From NCBI GenBank assembly GCA_021774795.1, contig JAJFIR010000014.1, forward strand, positions 124,001-188,000: a stretch of 64,000 nt of DNA, in the 5' to 3' direction. The translations under genes and the position numbers were made by a program. The notes below the pieces were generated by a model. The model saw nothing but the letters and a program-made list of their open reading frames with translations, was not told the origin of the DNA and made no database searches. Below, one piece after another: positions 9,733 to 18,350 of the stretch; within the stretch, counting starts at the first letter, position 1; each line of letters opens with the position of its first letter. The DNA comes from Emcibacteraceae bacterium (GTDB lineage: Bacteria; Pseudomonadota; Alphaproteobacteria; Sphingomonadales; Emcibacteraceae).

Positions 9733-10590
9733 TCAAGCAGTGGCAAGCAAGACAACACCACTTAATATAACCGCCGACCACATAAGTCTGCGCTTTAAAT
9801 CCCCCTCACCAAGCAAGATGCTGCCCATAAGCACTGATATCAACACACTGGTTTCACGCACCGGAGCGATAAGAACAACCGGGGTAAAGGTTAACGCATA
9901 AAGAAATAGGATATATGCGAGCGGGCTTAATATGCCGATCAACACGACGCCCATACGATGCTCGTTCCAATAATCCTTCACTAAGGATTTTCGCCTGTAG
10001 GCCACTGGCGCAAGAACAATTGTTCGAAACAGGTTTGACGAATAATCAAGCACGATCGGTGACACAAGTATAATGGATACCACATACGCGTCCCAGACCG
10101 TATAACCGCCGATAAATAGCCCTGCCCATAGCCCGAACAGCATCGAAGATGTTAAATATTTATCATCCTGCTTAAATCCACCCGTCAAACTAAGCACGCC
10201 AAAAATAATAATAATGCCACCTACGGCGATTTGTACGGTGAGCTGTTCCTGTAAAAATAGAACCGCAAAGGCAGTTGAAATGAATGGTCCGGTAGAACGC
10301 GCAATGGGATATACCAAAGACAGATCGCCCTTTTTATAACCCCGCTGTAAAAGCAGAAAATACCCTAAATGAATAAGGGAGCTAATCATGACGCATAAAA
10401 ATTCGAACAGACCGAAATTAGATGTGCCGTCCCACAAAATATAGAGAACTGCCGGTAGATAAAAAATTACAGAAAATATAGAAATAAGCCAAACAAGCTC
10501 AGGGCCACCATCAATGCGTTTTACATAATAATTCCACGTGGCATGGCAGAAAGCTGCGGTGAAAACAAGAATAAGGGCGAAGAATGTCAT
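9733..10590 (-). CDS. EamA/DMT-superfamily transporter
   Basis: Ten hydrophobic segments in 285 residues form two repeats of five helices, the EamA drug/metabolite transporter pattern. It begins MTFFALILVFTAAFCHATWN, with HATWN characteristic of the first helix in this family, and the second half contains PVVLIAPVRETSVLISVL. Substrate cannot be deduced. It is convergent with the MotB-like gene (3 bp between stops). The upstream 213 bp hold two palindromes (10675-10686 and 10759-10773) that may be operators. Confidence 0.85.
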   Translation of the reverse strand: MTFFALILVFTAAFCHATWNYYVKRIDGGPELVWLISIFSVIFYLPAVLYILWDGTSNFGLFEFLCVMISSLIHLGYFLLLQRGYKKGDLSLVYPIARSTGPFISTAFAVLFLQEQLTVQIAVGGIIIIFGVLSLTGGFKQDDKYLTSSMLFGLWAGLFIGGYTVWDAYVVSIILVSPIVLDYSSNLFRTIVLAPVAYRRKSLVKDYWNEHRMGVVLIGILSPLAYILFLYALTFTPVVLIAPVRETSVLISVLMGSILLGEGDLKRRLMWSAVILSGVVLLATA

Positions 10591-10674
10591 AAAATTACCT
10601 TAAAAAAATTAAAAAATAAGCAAGCCGAAGCTTACCCATCTATCCCCCCTAGTTTTTTAATCTTTAAGGTGTCT

Positions 10675-10686
10675 ACCGTATACGGT
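10675..10686. promoter_or_regulatory. Perfect 12-bp palindrome upstream of the EamA gene
   Basis: ACCGTATACGGT is self-complementary over 12 bp, 85 bp upstream of the transporter start. It may be a transcription-factor site; no regulator gene is adjacent. Confidence 0.35.
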
Positions 10687-10758
10687 TCATAACGGCGCTC
10701 GGTCCTGACTTGTTTAATAAAACAACGGAACCCTAGCCGCACATAAATAGGTCATCTG

Positions 10759-10773
10759 ACACTAATTTAGTGT
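10759..10773. promoter_or_regulatory. 7-bp inverted repeat (operator-like) upstream of the EamA gene
   Basis: ACACTAA-T-TTAGTGT is a perfect 7-bp inverted repeat with a single central base, in the 213-bp gap between the EamA and PNPOx-like genes (both minus strand). It could control the transporter or lie in the PNPOx 3' region. Confidence 0.35.
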
Positions 10774-10803
10774 TCGAATATGTCAAGTACATAAAATCTT
10801 GTA

Positions 10804-11475
10804 TTAACGCATTTTTCCAAATGAGTTGGGAAACGCATCTTCCTTAAGCCATTTTTCTTCAAGGGGCGGAAAGTCGGGATTTTGATCTGTTTTCTCTTTC
10901 CAATTTACTTTTCCACTCCAGCTTTTTATGTCAATACGGTAAGCGCGCGTGCGAGCCAAGTCTTCTTCTACTATTGGACTAAAGTCCTTGTTTAATTCCA
11001 TCGGCTTGAAATATTTTTCTATAAGGCCGTAAAAGGCATGCTTTTGTTCTTCTTCCGTGATTACTTCGACGATTTCACCAAACGCCATCACCGATTTAAA
11101 CTGAGCAGAAAAATTAAGCGCCCGGTTCGACGGTAGCAACAATCCCATTTCTGAGGTGCAAAAGCATATTTTATTATGGCGTTTTGTATTGGCATCACGG
11201 CGGCCCATCATCGCGCCATGCATATAGATGCAGTGTTCGCCTTCGTCATACCAATATGTCATTGGATGAATGAATGGCTGATCATCCCAACGCGTTCCAA
11301 AATATCCCATTGGCGCGCGTTTGATAAAATCTTTAATCCACTCGTCTTCCTGTACCATGTGCCGACGACGTTGTTTATTTTCCGGGCGACTTTTCAAATC
11401 ATAACCACGTTTTTTCGCACGTGTTTTTTTGACTTGGTGTGGTTCTGTAACTTCTGACATTTTCTTTACTCGCAT
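10804..11475 (-). CDS. Pyridoxamine-5'-phosphate-oxidase-fold flavin-binding protein
   Basis: The central part (about 50-185) fits the PNPOx-like split barrel: APMGYFGTRWDDQPFIHPMTYWY, then CIYMHGAMMGRRDANTKRHNKICFCTSE, then SVMAFGEIVEV. This is the arrangement of FMN- or haem-binding stress proteins of the NimA/flavin-nucleotide-binding group. The N-terminal 40 residues are very basic (KKTRAKKRGYDLKSRPENKQRRRH), unusual for the family and suggestive of nucleic-acid or membrane contact. The ATG at 11475 is used; ATG 11460 is equally possible. Precise role unknown. Confidence 0.75.
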   Translation of the reverse strand: MRVKKMSEVTEPHQVKKTRAKKRGYDLKSRPENKQRRRHMVQEDEWIKDFIKRAPMGYFGTRWDDQPFIHPMTYWYDEGEHCIYMHGAMMGRRDANTKRHNKICFCTSEMGLLLPSNRALNFSAQFKSVMAFGEIVEVITEEEQKHAFYGLIEKYFKPMELNKDFSPIVEEDLARTRAYRIDIKSWSGKVNWKEKTDQNPDFPPLEEKWLKEDAFPNSFGKMR

Positions 11476-11558
11476 CAATGATAATTAACACGAATATAGG
11501 AAATTATATGGTCATTTAAAATATCCAGTTATATAATATTTTTATATAACCACTTTGA

Positions 11559-12794
11559 TTAAAAACTATAAATTATTGACATTTGATAACGGTCCACATT
11601 TGGTTTTGCCCCGTCGGAAAGCAGCCCTATTAATTTTTTATATTCGACACCAACAAGAAAGTCTTCAGTAAGGTCATAAAATAAATTACCGTGAAGTGAC
11701 TTTACCGTTTCAATTGAATGGCCGGTGCCTAACGTTTGCGTATTTTGACCCGGGTCCAAATTCTTTGTCCATGATCCGACAATTGTTGAACGTAGTTTAT
11801 TGGTCCAGTGCAACGTCACGCTGCCTGTCACACCATGAAAGTTTAGCGGATCTATAATTTTGCCGCCCTGCCCGTCATCCAGAACGATACCGTCAGCGAA
11901 TGCGGAAAATGAACCATAGTGGCCAATACCACCACGAATATATTGCGCCATAATATCAAACCTGTTTGCTATCGCTTCTTTACTTACGGTTACCGCAAAT
12001 CCACCGGTTAATTTATGGGCTTCAAAATCATTCGTATCAATACGTAGTTCGCGTAAAATTCCGGCAACGGAAAAATGACCAAAGGCATTATCAAAATCCA
12101 GGCGTCCAACAAAATCCGGTATTCTTTGATCATCCGTGATCAAATTATGACCCAAATTTGATGTCGGGTTTTCAACGGCCAATCGCAGCGTAAAGTTTTC
12201 TATTTTTTGCGTAAATCTAATTTGCGTTTGCCTTGCAAAAACGCTGGCGGCGTTACCCCCATAATCAATAATTTGGGGTGAACTCACTGGATCCAGAAAT
12301 GTACTATAGGTTTGACCGATGATAAAATTACCAACTTCTACATAAGCATGACGCAAAACAAAACGTGCGTTGCTGCTACCATAAGCCTCCAATGTATTAC
12401 CGTCATTATTACCGTCAACGCCAAAATTACCTTCGACATATGCCAATATGGGACCAACAGGCGAATGCTGTTTTGTATATGTAATGTTTAATCTGGTTTC
12501 CTTTGCGTTTATCCCAAATCGTGATCCTTTGTTGTCGCCAGCAAAAAGCAAATCTACATTATACATTCCAAGCGCATCATCTATGCCATTTATACCTTTT
12601 GTTGCAACAGCTGTACTTACCTTTACAAATCCGCCAAACTTAATTTTTCCAATATTGGTATCATGTTCACTCGTTTTATTTTCCTGGGCTGCTGCGTTCA
12701 ATATAGCCACAAAAAACACGATAATTGTTGAGGCCAATATAGTTATTCCGGGTTTATTTTTGCAAAGCATATCCTTTTCCACATAATTGCTCAT
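11559..12794 (-). CDS. DcaP-like outer-membrane porin
   Basis: A 411-residue exported beta-barrel protein. A ribosome site (AGGTGAG) precedes ATG 12794. The signal segment ends near ILNAAAQEN. The mature part begins KIKFGGFVKVSTAV, has alternating amphipathic strands (YVEGNF, FVLRHAYVEVGNFIIGQTYSTFLDP) and ends in a terminal Phe (MSIIYSF), as required for Bam-dependent insertion. The pattern of a small-molecule porin with a strand reading GQTYSTF is that of the DcaP-like family, which transports dicarboxylates or other anions. It is divergent from the MocR-type regulator across 287 bp, so that regulator may control it (inference). Confidence 0.8.
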   Translation of the reverse strand: MSNYVEKDMLCKNKPGITILASTIIVFFVAILNAAAQENKTSEHDTNIGKIKFGGFVKVSTAVATKGINGIDDALGMYNVDLLFAGDNKGSRFGINAKETRLNITYTKQHSPVGPILAYVEGNFGVDGNNDGNTLEAYGSSNARFVLRHAYVEVGNFIIGQTYSTFLDPVSSPQIIDYGGNAASVFARQTQIRFTQKIENFTLRLAVENPTSNLGHNLITDDQRIPDFVGRLDFDNAFGHFSVAGILRELRIDTNDFEAHKLTGGFAVTVSKEAIANRFDIMAQYIRGGIGHYGSFSAFADGIVLDDGQGGKIIDPLNFHGVTGSVTLHWTNKLRSTIVGSWTKNLDPGQNTQTLGTGHSIETVKSLHGNLFYDLTEDFLVGVEYKKLIGLLSDGAKPNVDRYQMSIIYSF

Positions 12795-13081
12795 GTGAAC
12801 TCACCTGTTAAATTGTTGTAATATTTTCGTCTGTATTTACGTTATAGTTAGGCAGCGGCCTCTGGTCTTACCGTTTCTTGCGTTCTCAACAATAATTAAA
12901 TTCCTACATCATTATTACTGACAAAAACAAATATATCACACCAGTAATAGTTAAAAAATACAGAATGGTTGTTTTTATTGTTCTATTAATTTGAATAATA
13001 TGTTGATATTCTATTTTTATTCCATTTACAGTTTATCATTGATATAGTCATTAAAAATAGCGAAATCGAGTGCTTTTTTAT

Positions 13082-14518
13082 ATGACCAGTTTAACATTCT
13101 TTTTAGACAGAAAATCAAGTGAAACACTTCATAAGCAACTGATAAACAAACTCAAAGAAAATATTTTAGGAGGAAATGTTTCTAAGGGTGAAAAACTACC
13201 CTCCAGCAGAGAACTTGCTATAAATTTGAAGGTATCGCGTATTGTTACCCTCGCCGCCTATGAGCAATTGATTGCCGAAGGTTATTTGGTCTCAAAAGCG
13301 GGGTCCGGCACATTCATCAGTAGCAACATCCCTGAAACTACTAATAATGGTATTAAAAAATATCTGGGGCCAGATTGGTTCGAACCGTCACCAAAGACCG
13401 TTGATGCGAGCAATAATTCAACCCAAAATAGCCTATATGACTTTTCAATCGGAAGGCCGGCGTTAAGCCTGCTACCGATAGATAGTTGGAAAAGGTCGTG
13501 GCGTAAAGCACTGACCATCCCTTTTGACAATAACCGAACCGATCCTGCTGGCGTATATTTTCTAAGAAAAGAAATTGCAAGCTACCTAAACAGAGCCCGC
13601 AACATAAAATGTCATGCAGACGACATCATCATTACATCCGGCGTAGCAGAATCGTTGCGTCTTATTGCAAAGGCTACAGATCAATTTTCACCGACTACTT
13701 ACGCTGAATTTCCGGGCTTTGCTATAGCTTGGCATTTCCTGTCTTTAGGGAAGCGAACAATAAGACCGCTCAGTATAGATAAAAATGGATTGATTACCGA
13801 CAAACTTCCTAAAACCACCAACCATCCACACATGTTATTCTGCACACCTTCCCACCAGTTTCCTCTGGGCTATCGGTTAAGTCTAAAACGCAGAAACCAA
13901 ATTCTAAAATGGGCAGCTTTCAACGATGGCCTGATTTTGGAAGATGATTATGACAGTGAATTTCATTATGACACCATGCCGCTTCCAACATTAAAGTCTC
14001 AAGATAAAAAAGGAAATGTGCTTTATTTTTCAAGCTTCTCCAAAAGTATAAGCCCGAATGTCAAAATTGGATATCTGATCGCGCCGCAAAATATACGAGA
14101 GAAAATTACGGCGATCATCCAAAAAGAACATGCGGAGCCAACATTTTTAATGCAAAATGCGATGGCGCATTTTATTGCTCAAGGCTCATTAGATAAACAT
14201 ATAGCCCGTTCAAGAAGATATTATGCAAAGCTCAATAAGATTATGAAAGATGAGCTTTCTAATCTACCCGCCGGGATAAAACTTTCCGGACTTGACTCCG
14301 GCATTCACTGTTTTCTTTCATTTCAGAAATCACCCGATCAATTGATCAAAAACTTAATGGAAAAATCATTCCATGTACCGTTATTACCCCACATTACCGA
14401 AATACGAACAAACCCCCACGGTTTTGCATTGGGATACGGTCATTTTGAAGCCAATCATTTAAGGCGTTCCATTAAAATTTTAAAATCGGAAATCGAAAAA
14501 TTATACGCCGAACTGTAA
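13082..14518 (+). CDS. MocR-type transcriptional regulator (GntR HTH fused to aminotransferase domain)
   Basis: Residues about 8-75 form a GntR-type winged helix (LHKQLINKLKENIL, LPSSRELAINLKVSRIVTLAAYEQL, GSGTFI). Beyond about 100 comes a fold-type I aminotransferase domain with DYDSEFHYD and the PLP-lysine segment SSFSKSISPNVKIGYL. MocR proteins such as PdxR and GabR use PLP as the effector-sensing cofactor. ATG 13082 is preferred to the in-frame GTG 13070. The 3' end overlaps the convergent ABC exporter by 18 bp. The divergent porin is the obvious candidate target, though no pdxST or gabTD is present. Confidence 0.9.
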   Translation: MTSLTFFLDRKSSETLHKQLINKLKENILGGNVSKGEKLPSSRELAINLKVSRIVTLAAYEQLIAEGYLVSKAGSGTFISSNIPETTNNGIKKYLGPDWFEPSPKTVDASNNSTQNSLYDFSIGRPALSLLPIDSWKRSWRKALTIPFDNNRTDPAGVYFLRKEIASYLNRARNIKCHADDIIITSGVAESLRLIAKATDQFSPTTYAEFPGFAIAWHFLSLGKRTIRPLSIDKNGLITDKLPKTTNHPHMLFCTPSHQFPLGYRLSLKRRNQILKWAAFNDGLILEDDYDSEFHYDTMPLPTLKSQDKKGNVLYFSSFSKSISPNVKIGYLIAPQNIREKITAIIQKEHAEPTFLMQNAMAHFIAQGSLDKHIARSRRYYAKLNKIMKDELSNLPAGIKLSGLDSGIHCFLSFQKSPDQLIKNLMEKSFHVPLLPHITEIRTNPHGFALGYGHFEANHLRRSIKILKSEIEKLYAEL

Positions 14519-16294
14519 ACCAGCCAGATGAGCATAGAGGCCATCTTTTTTAATAAGCTCATCATGATTACCGCTTTCAACGATTTGACCGTGATCCATA
14601 ACAACAATTCTGTCTGCTTTAAGCACCGTGGCCAAACGGTGTGCAACCACCAGAGTTGTTTTATTTTGCATTAGTTTTTCAAGTGCTTGTTGAACTAGCT
14701 TTTCATTTTCAGCGTCAAGCGCAGATGTTGCCTCATCCAAAAGTAATATTTGTGCATCATGCTGCACAGCACGGGCAATGGCAATCCGTTGGCGCTGCCC
14801 TCCTGACAGGCGTGTACCGCGTTCCCCTAAAAACGTGTCCATACCTTCGGGAAGTCGCGTGATAAACTCGTCAGCGCGGGCTGCCTTTGCTGCGGCTTCA
14901 ATCATTTTATCGGTGGCGTCCTGATTGCCGTAACGAATGTTTTCTGCGATTGATGTTGCAAATATCATAGATTCCTGGCTTACCACTGCAAGATGTTTGC
15001 GCACTTCCACGGGATCCGCATCGGCAAGAACCACATCGTCAATAAGAATTCTGCCGCTTTGCGGATCATAGAAACGCTGTAATAGCTGAAAAACGGTCGT
15101 CTTCCCGGCACCGGACGGCCCAACAATCGCAACCGTTTCTCCGCCTTTCACATCCAGATTAAACCCGCCTAATATTTTCTCGCTTGGCCGTGAAGGATAT
15201 GCGAAAGTGACATCTTCAAATCGAAGTTTACCCGTTGAAGGGCTCGGAAATATTGCCGGTTCTTCAGGTGCTTTAATTTCAGATTCTGTTGCGATGATCT
15301 CGAGGCACCTGCCCGCAGCCCCTGCGGCCCGCTGCAATTCACCATAAACTTCCGATAAAGCCCCCATGGCACCGGCAACCAGAACCGCGTAGATGACAAA
15401 TGCTGTAAGCTCCCCGCCCGTGATATTACCGGCGATAACATCACGCGCTCCTAGCCATAACACCAAATCAACAGCACCAAAAACAAGTAATATTATCAGG
15501 AACGTCAAAACGGCGCGCATTCTGGTTCTCGCGATAGCAGCATCAAATGCCGTTTCAATAAAACCGGAATATTTACTATTTTCAAAAATTTCCTGTGTGT
15601 AAGATTGAACCGTCTGTACCGCGCTTATGGTTTCGTTCGCTGTCGCGCTTGAATCCGCAAGCTTATCCTGCGAAATACGGGAAAGTCCCCTTACCTTCCG
15701 CCCCAATATAATCAGCGGGGCGACAATAAATGGCAGCAATAGAAACACGTAACCGGTAAGCAGCCAATTGGTATAAAGCATCATCATCAACCCGCCGATG
15801 AGTGTCAGCAAGTTGCGAAGTGCTACAGAAGCCGTAGAGCCCACAACCGATTGGATGACCGTAGTATCCGTATTGAGGCGAGATAATATATCTCCGGAGC
15901 GATTTTTTTCAAAAAATACAGGACTTAAAGACAATATTTTTCCGAAAACTTCCCTGCGGATATCTGTTACGACTCGTTCCCCGAGCCACGTCACCAAATA
16001 ATATCGCGCAAATGTCGCAATGGCCAAGATAAACGCTACTCCTAATAAGGCCAAAAAATATAGATTAATTAGATCAATACTAACCGATGTAAAACCCATA
16101 TCAATGATACGGCGGATCGCTTGTGGGATAGCAAGGGTCGAAGCAGCAGCGACAATGAGGGCGGCCAGTGCTTGAAAGATAGTTTTTTTATAAGGCGAAA
16201 GAAATGTCCATAATAGATTGATTTCACTCACTTTTCTAAGCGGTGCATCTTCGGCCCGGATGCCGTTCATATCAGTTTTGTTATTATTCGCCAT
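14501..16294 (-). CDS. ABC exporter, fused membrane and ATPase domains (MsbA-like)
   Basis: Half-transporter of 597 residues. The N-terminal half has six predicted membrane helices (from FQALAALIVAAAS to about residue 310). The C-terminal ATPase contains Walker A (GPSGAGKTT), the Q-loop (AVVSQESMIFATSI), the signature LSGGQRQRIAIARA, Walker B (ILLLDEATSALD) and the switch His (VVAHRLATV). It should act as a homodimer exporting lipids, drugs or peptides. Similar 'ABCB-type' exporters are common in alphaproteobacteria with unassigned substrates. It overlaps the convergent MocR gene and is divergent from rpmE. Confidence 0.9.
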   Translation of the reverse strand: MANNNKTDMNGIRAEDAPLRKVSEINLLWTFLSPYKKTIFQALAALIVAAASTLAIPQAIRRIIDMGFTSVSIDLINLYFLALLGVAFILAIATFARYYLVTWLGERVVTDIRREVFGKILSLSPVFFEKNRSGDILSRLNTDTTVIQSVVGSTASVALRNLLTLIGGLMMMLYTNWLLTGYVFLLLPFIVAPLIILGRKVRGLSRISQDKLADSSATANETISAVQTVQSYTQEIFENSKYSGFIETAFDAAIARTRMRAVLTFLIILLVFGAVDLVLWLGARDVIAGNITGGELTAFVIYAVLVAGAMGALSEVYGELQRAAGAAGRCLEIIATESEIKAPEEPAIFPSPSTGKLRFEDVTFAYPSRPSEKILGGFNLDVKGGETVAIVGPSGAGKTTVFQLLQRFYDPQSGRILIDDVVLADADPVEVRKHLAVVSQESMIFATSIAENIRYGNQDATDKMIEAAAKAARADEFITRLPEGMDTFLGERGTRLSGGQRQRIAIARAVQHDAQILLLDEATSALDAENEKLVQQALEKLMQNKTTLVVAHRLATVLKADRIVVMDHGQIVESGNHDELIKKDGLYAHLAGLQFGV

Positions 16295-16431
16295 AAAAAA
16301 GCCTGAGAAAAAAAATTCTAATATTCTTATTATTACAGCAGGGGATATAGCAGGAACACCGCCTGCTCACAATGATAGATCAGTAAATTCATGATTTTTT
16401 TTACAAAAAATGCTATTTTATCTTTTCCCGC

Positions 16432-16460
16432 TTGCGCTGAAGTGATCTGTTGGGTATATA
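16432..16460 (+). promoter_or_regulatory. Putative sigma-70 promoter of rpmE
   Basis: TTGCGC (16432-16437) and TATATA (16455-16460) are separated by 17 bp and lie about 30 bp before the rpmE start. Confidence 0.5.
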
Positions 16461-16491
16461 GTCGCAACAATTTCACGCAGAGAGTTTAAAG

Positions 16492-16716
16492 ATGAAAAAA
16501 GATATTCACCCAGATTACCACAATATTAAAGTGGTTATGACTGATGGCACATCTTATGAAACACGTTCCACATGGGGCAAAGAAGGTGACACCTTAACAT
16601 TGGATATTGATCCAAAATCACATCCTGCCTGGGTTGGCGGTACTAAACAGGTCGCTGATAAAGGTCGTGTTGCGCAGTTTAATAAACGTTTTTCCAATTT
16701 CAAATTGTCAAAATAG
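16492..16716 (+). CDS. rpmE: Ribosomal protein L31, zinc-free type
   Basis: Large-subunit protein L31 of 74 residues, beginning [19 protein letters not shown] and ending RFNKRFSNF-type residues. It has no cysteine, so it is the C-minus form usual in Alphaproteobacteria. A promoter-like pair lies upstream and a hairpin with T-rich tail downstream, so it appears monocistronic. rcdA is convergent, a frequent alphaproteobacterial neighbour. Confidence 0.95.
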   Translation: MKKDIHPDYHNIKVVMTDGTSYETRSTWGKEGDTLTLDIDPKSHPAWVGGTKQVADKGRVAQFNKRFSNFKLSK

Positions 16717-16749
16717 TATATCAAAGTTACCGCAAACATTTGAATTCAG

Positions 16750-16784
16750 GGCTTCCTTATAGCGAGGAGGCCTTATTTATTTAT
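16750..16784 (+). terminator. Terminator after rpmE
   Basis: GGCTTCCT (16750-16757) pairs with AGGAGGCC (16765-16772) with one G-U pair and a 7-nt loop, followed by TTATTTATTT. Confidence 0.65.
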
Positions 16785-16791
16785 GCAACCC

Positions 16792-17277
16792 CTATATGTC
16801 GGATGTATTTTTAATTTGTTCCATTAAATCATGAACAGGATTCTTGGTGGAGTTCTCATTTTCATATAACACACGGTCAATACGGACTATTTTTTCAAAT
16901 AAATTTCTTATACGCTTTGAATAATCGATAAATTCTGTCGGAAAATCATCAGTAGCGCAACCTATCGGTTTGGAAAAAAGTTTCGCATCGCTAAGCCTAC
17001 TTTCCCTTTCACCAGCCTGTTCACTGGAAATTTCACCAGAACTCAAGCCTTTTTGCATTAAACACCACGAAACGACCTGCATGATCCCCGTGGTCATCCG
17101 ATTGCATTCTAACGTATAGTTCCCCATCCGCTCTGAGCCTAAATGTTGTAGATTCTCTTTCTTATTCACTTGAAAATACTCAACCACAAGACGGCTCAAC
17201 TCCAGACCTTCTGTATAGAGTTCTTCCAATATTTTATGATCAAGTTGACCATCTTCTAAAATAATATTTTCAAGCAT
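16792..17277 (-). CDS. rcdA: RcdA/DUF1465-family adaptor (CtrA degradation regulator)
   Basis: A 161-residue, mostly helical protein of the DUF1465 family. The diagnostic middle segment reads YTLECNRMTTGIMQVVSWCLMQKGLSSGEIS, with Met/Thr and Gln-Val-Trp positions conserved among RcdA proteins. In Caulobacter RcdA delivers the master regulator CtrA and other substrates to ClpXP during the G1-S transition, together with CpdR and PopA. The location beside rpmE is conserved in many alphaproteobacteria. The C-terminal region (ENENSTKNPVHDLMEQ) is probably disordered, as in RcdA. Function by homology. Confidence 0.85.
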   Translation of the reverse strand: MLENIILEDGQLDHKILEELYTEGLELSRLVVEYFQVNKKENLQHLGSERMGNYTLECNRMTTGIMQVVSWCLMQKGLSSGEISSEQAGERESRLSDAKLFSKPIGCATDDFPTEFIDYSKRIRNLFEKIVRIDRVLYENENSTKNPVHDLMEQIKNTSDI

Positions 17278-17477
17278 AAAAAGCCTTTTTATCTATAAAA
17301 CGGGAATAGTTTAATCAAATTCATAAAAAAAATCATCTTTACATATTGAAAAATAAAAATCTCTAAATATTTATAGAATGTAGGAAGATGGTCGCTGGTT
17401 GCCAAAATGGGACAAGCAACATCAACCTACATTACATAAACAGACATTCCACATATGGTTTAATAACATTTGTAGGA

Positions 17478-17503
17478 ATATATCGCTTAACATAAAGGAT
17501 ATT
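17478..17503 (+). promoter_or_regulatory. Possible SD-sequestering hairpin in the hsp20 leader
   Basis: AATATATC (17477-17484) can pair with GATATT (17498-17503), with a 2-nt bulge, enclosing and partly covering the ribosome site AAAGGA (17494-17499). Small heat-shock genes in alphaproteobacteria are often controlled by ROSE-type RNA thermometers. This is a weak structural match only. Confidence 0.3.
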
Positions 17504-17506
17504 ACT

Positions 17507-17974
17507 ATGAGAGCACTAGATTTAAGTCCCCTTTTAAAGTCAACAATTGGCTTTGATCAAATGAATCGCATTTTTGAAAATGCAATCGGAAATGGTGATG
17601 TTTCCTATCCGCCTTATAATATTGAAAAAATAGACCAGGATGATTATCGCATCACTATGGCACTCGCCGGTTTCAATGAAGCTGATTTGAACATTGAACT
17701 GGATAACGGCGTATTAACCATCTCTGCTGAAGGCGCAGATGAAGAAGCAGATACAGAACGTTACCTTCATCGTGGGATTGCGAAGCGCGCCTTTACTCGG
17801 CAATTCAGACTTGCTGATACGATAAAAGTACTAGGTGCACATTTCGAAAATGGACTTCTAATGATTGATTTGCAGCGCGAAATCCCTGAGCATTTAAAGC
17901 CTCGCCAAATTAAAATTAATAATGGTCAGGAAATTCCGAAAATAGTCAAGGACGGTAAAGAAGACGCCGCCTAA
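17507..17974 (+). CDS. Small heat-shock protein (Hsp20/IbpA family)
   Basis: ATP-independent chaperone that holds unfolding proteins. ATG 17507 is chosen because AAAGGA lies 7 bp upstream and the protein then begins MRALDLSPLLKSTIGFDQM, the canonical N-terminus of class A alphaproteobacterial sHsps; the frame is open further upstream. The alpha-crystallin domain covers about 35-130 (PPYNIEKIDQDDYRITMALAGF, then GVLTISAEG, then FENGLLMIDL). The IXI-like tail motif may be RQIKIN. Length of 155 is normal. It stands alone between rcdA (divergent) and DUF1192. Confidence 0.93.
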   Translation: MRALDLSPLLKSTIGFDQMNRIFENAIGNGDVSYPPYNIEKIDQDDYRITMALAGFNEADLNIELDNGVLTISAEGADEEADTERYLHRGIAKRAFTRQFRLADTIKVLGAHFENGLLMIDLQREIPEHLKPRQIKINNGQEIPKIVKDGKEDAA

Positions 17975-18016
17975 TAAATATGAAATTAGTTAAGCTCTAA
18001 AAGAAAATTTTGGAGC

Positions 18017-18208
18017 TCAACTAAATATGTCATTGGCATCCTCCTGGGCTTTCTTTTTTCTTTCGACTTCCGTACGCGCCCGGATAATCTCCGCTTCCAG
18101 AATTTGAATTCTATCCTTTAGTGCGTCAACGCTATGGATTACCAAATCCTCTTGCATCAACAACTTTAAGGCAGAACCAATGGGAATTTCTAATTCTTCG
18201 TCGTCCAT
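18017..18208 (-). CDS. DUF1192 family small coiled-coil protein
   Basis: A 63-residue acidic and helical protein. The LVIHSVDALKDRIQILEAEI segment followed by RARTEVERKKKAQEDANDIF matches DUF1192, a small alphaproteobacterial family with no known function. Start ATG 18208 follows AAAGG at suitable distance; an in-frame GTG at 18217 is less likely. It usually occurs near rpmE and DUF1465, as here. Confidence 0.8.
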   Translation of the reverse strand: MDDEELEIPIGSALKLLMQEDLVIHSVDALKDRIQILEAEIIRARTEVERKKKAQEDANDIFS

Positions 18209-18350
18209 GACATTCACCTTTGCATTAATATATCTGTTTGCGTAAAAATCTCTATTGTCTATAAAATAACCCGATAGTCAATCTGGTTTAAGACCATTTT
18301 CATGAATAGAAACGGAAGCAGGATTAAAAATGTGAACGGCTTGTCGTCGT

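Noticed and set aside
17278-17506. Sigma-32 heat-shock promoter for hsp20
   Set aside because: No CTTGAA with CCCCAT at the correct spacing; only AT-rich sequence was visible.
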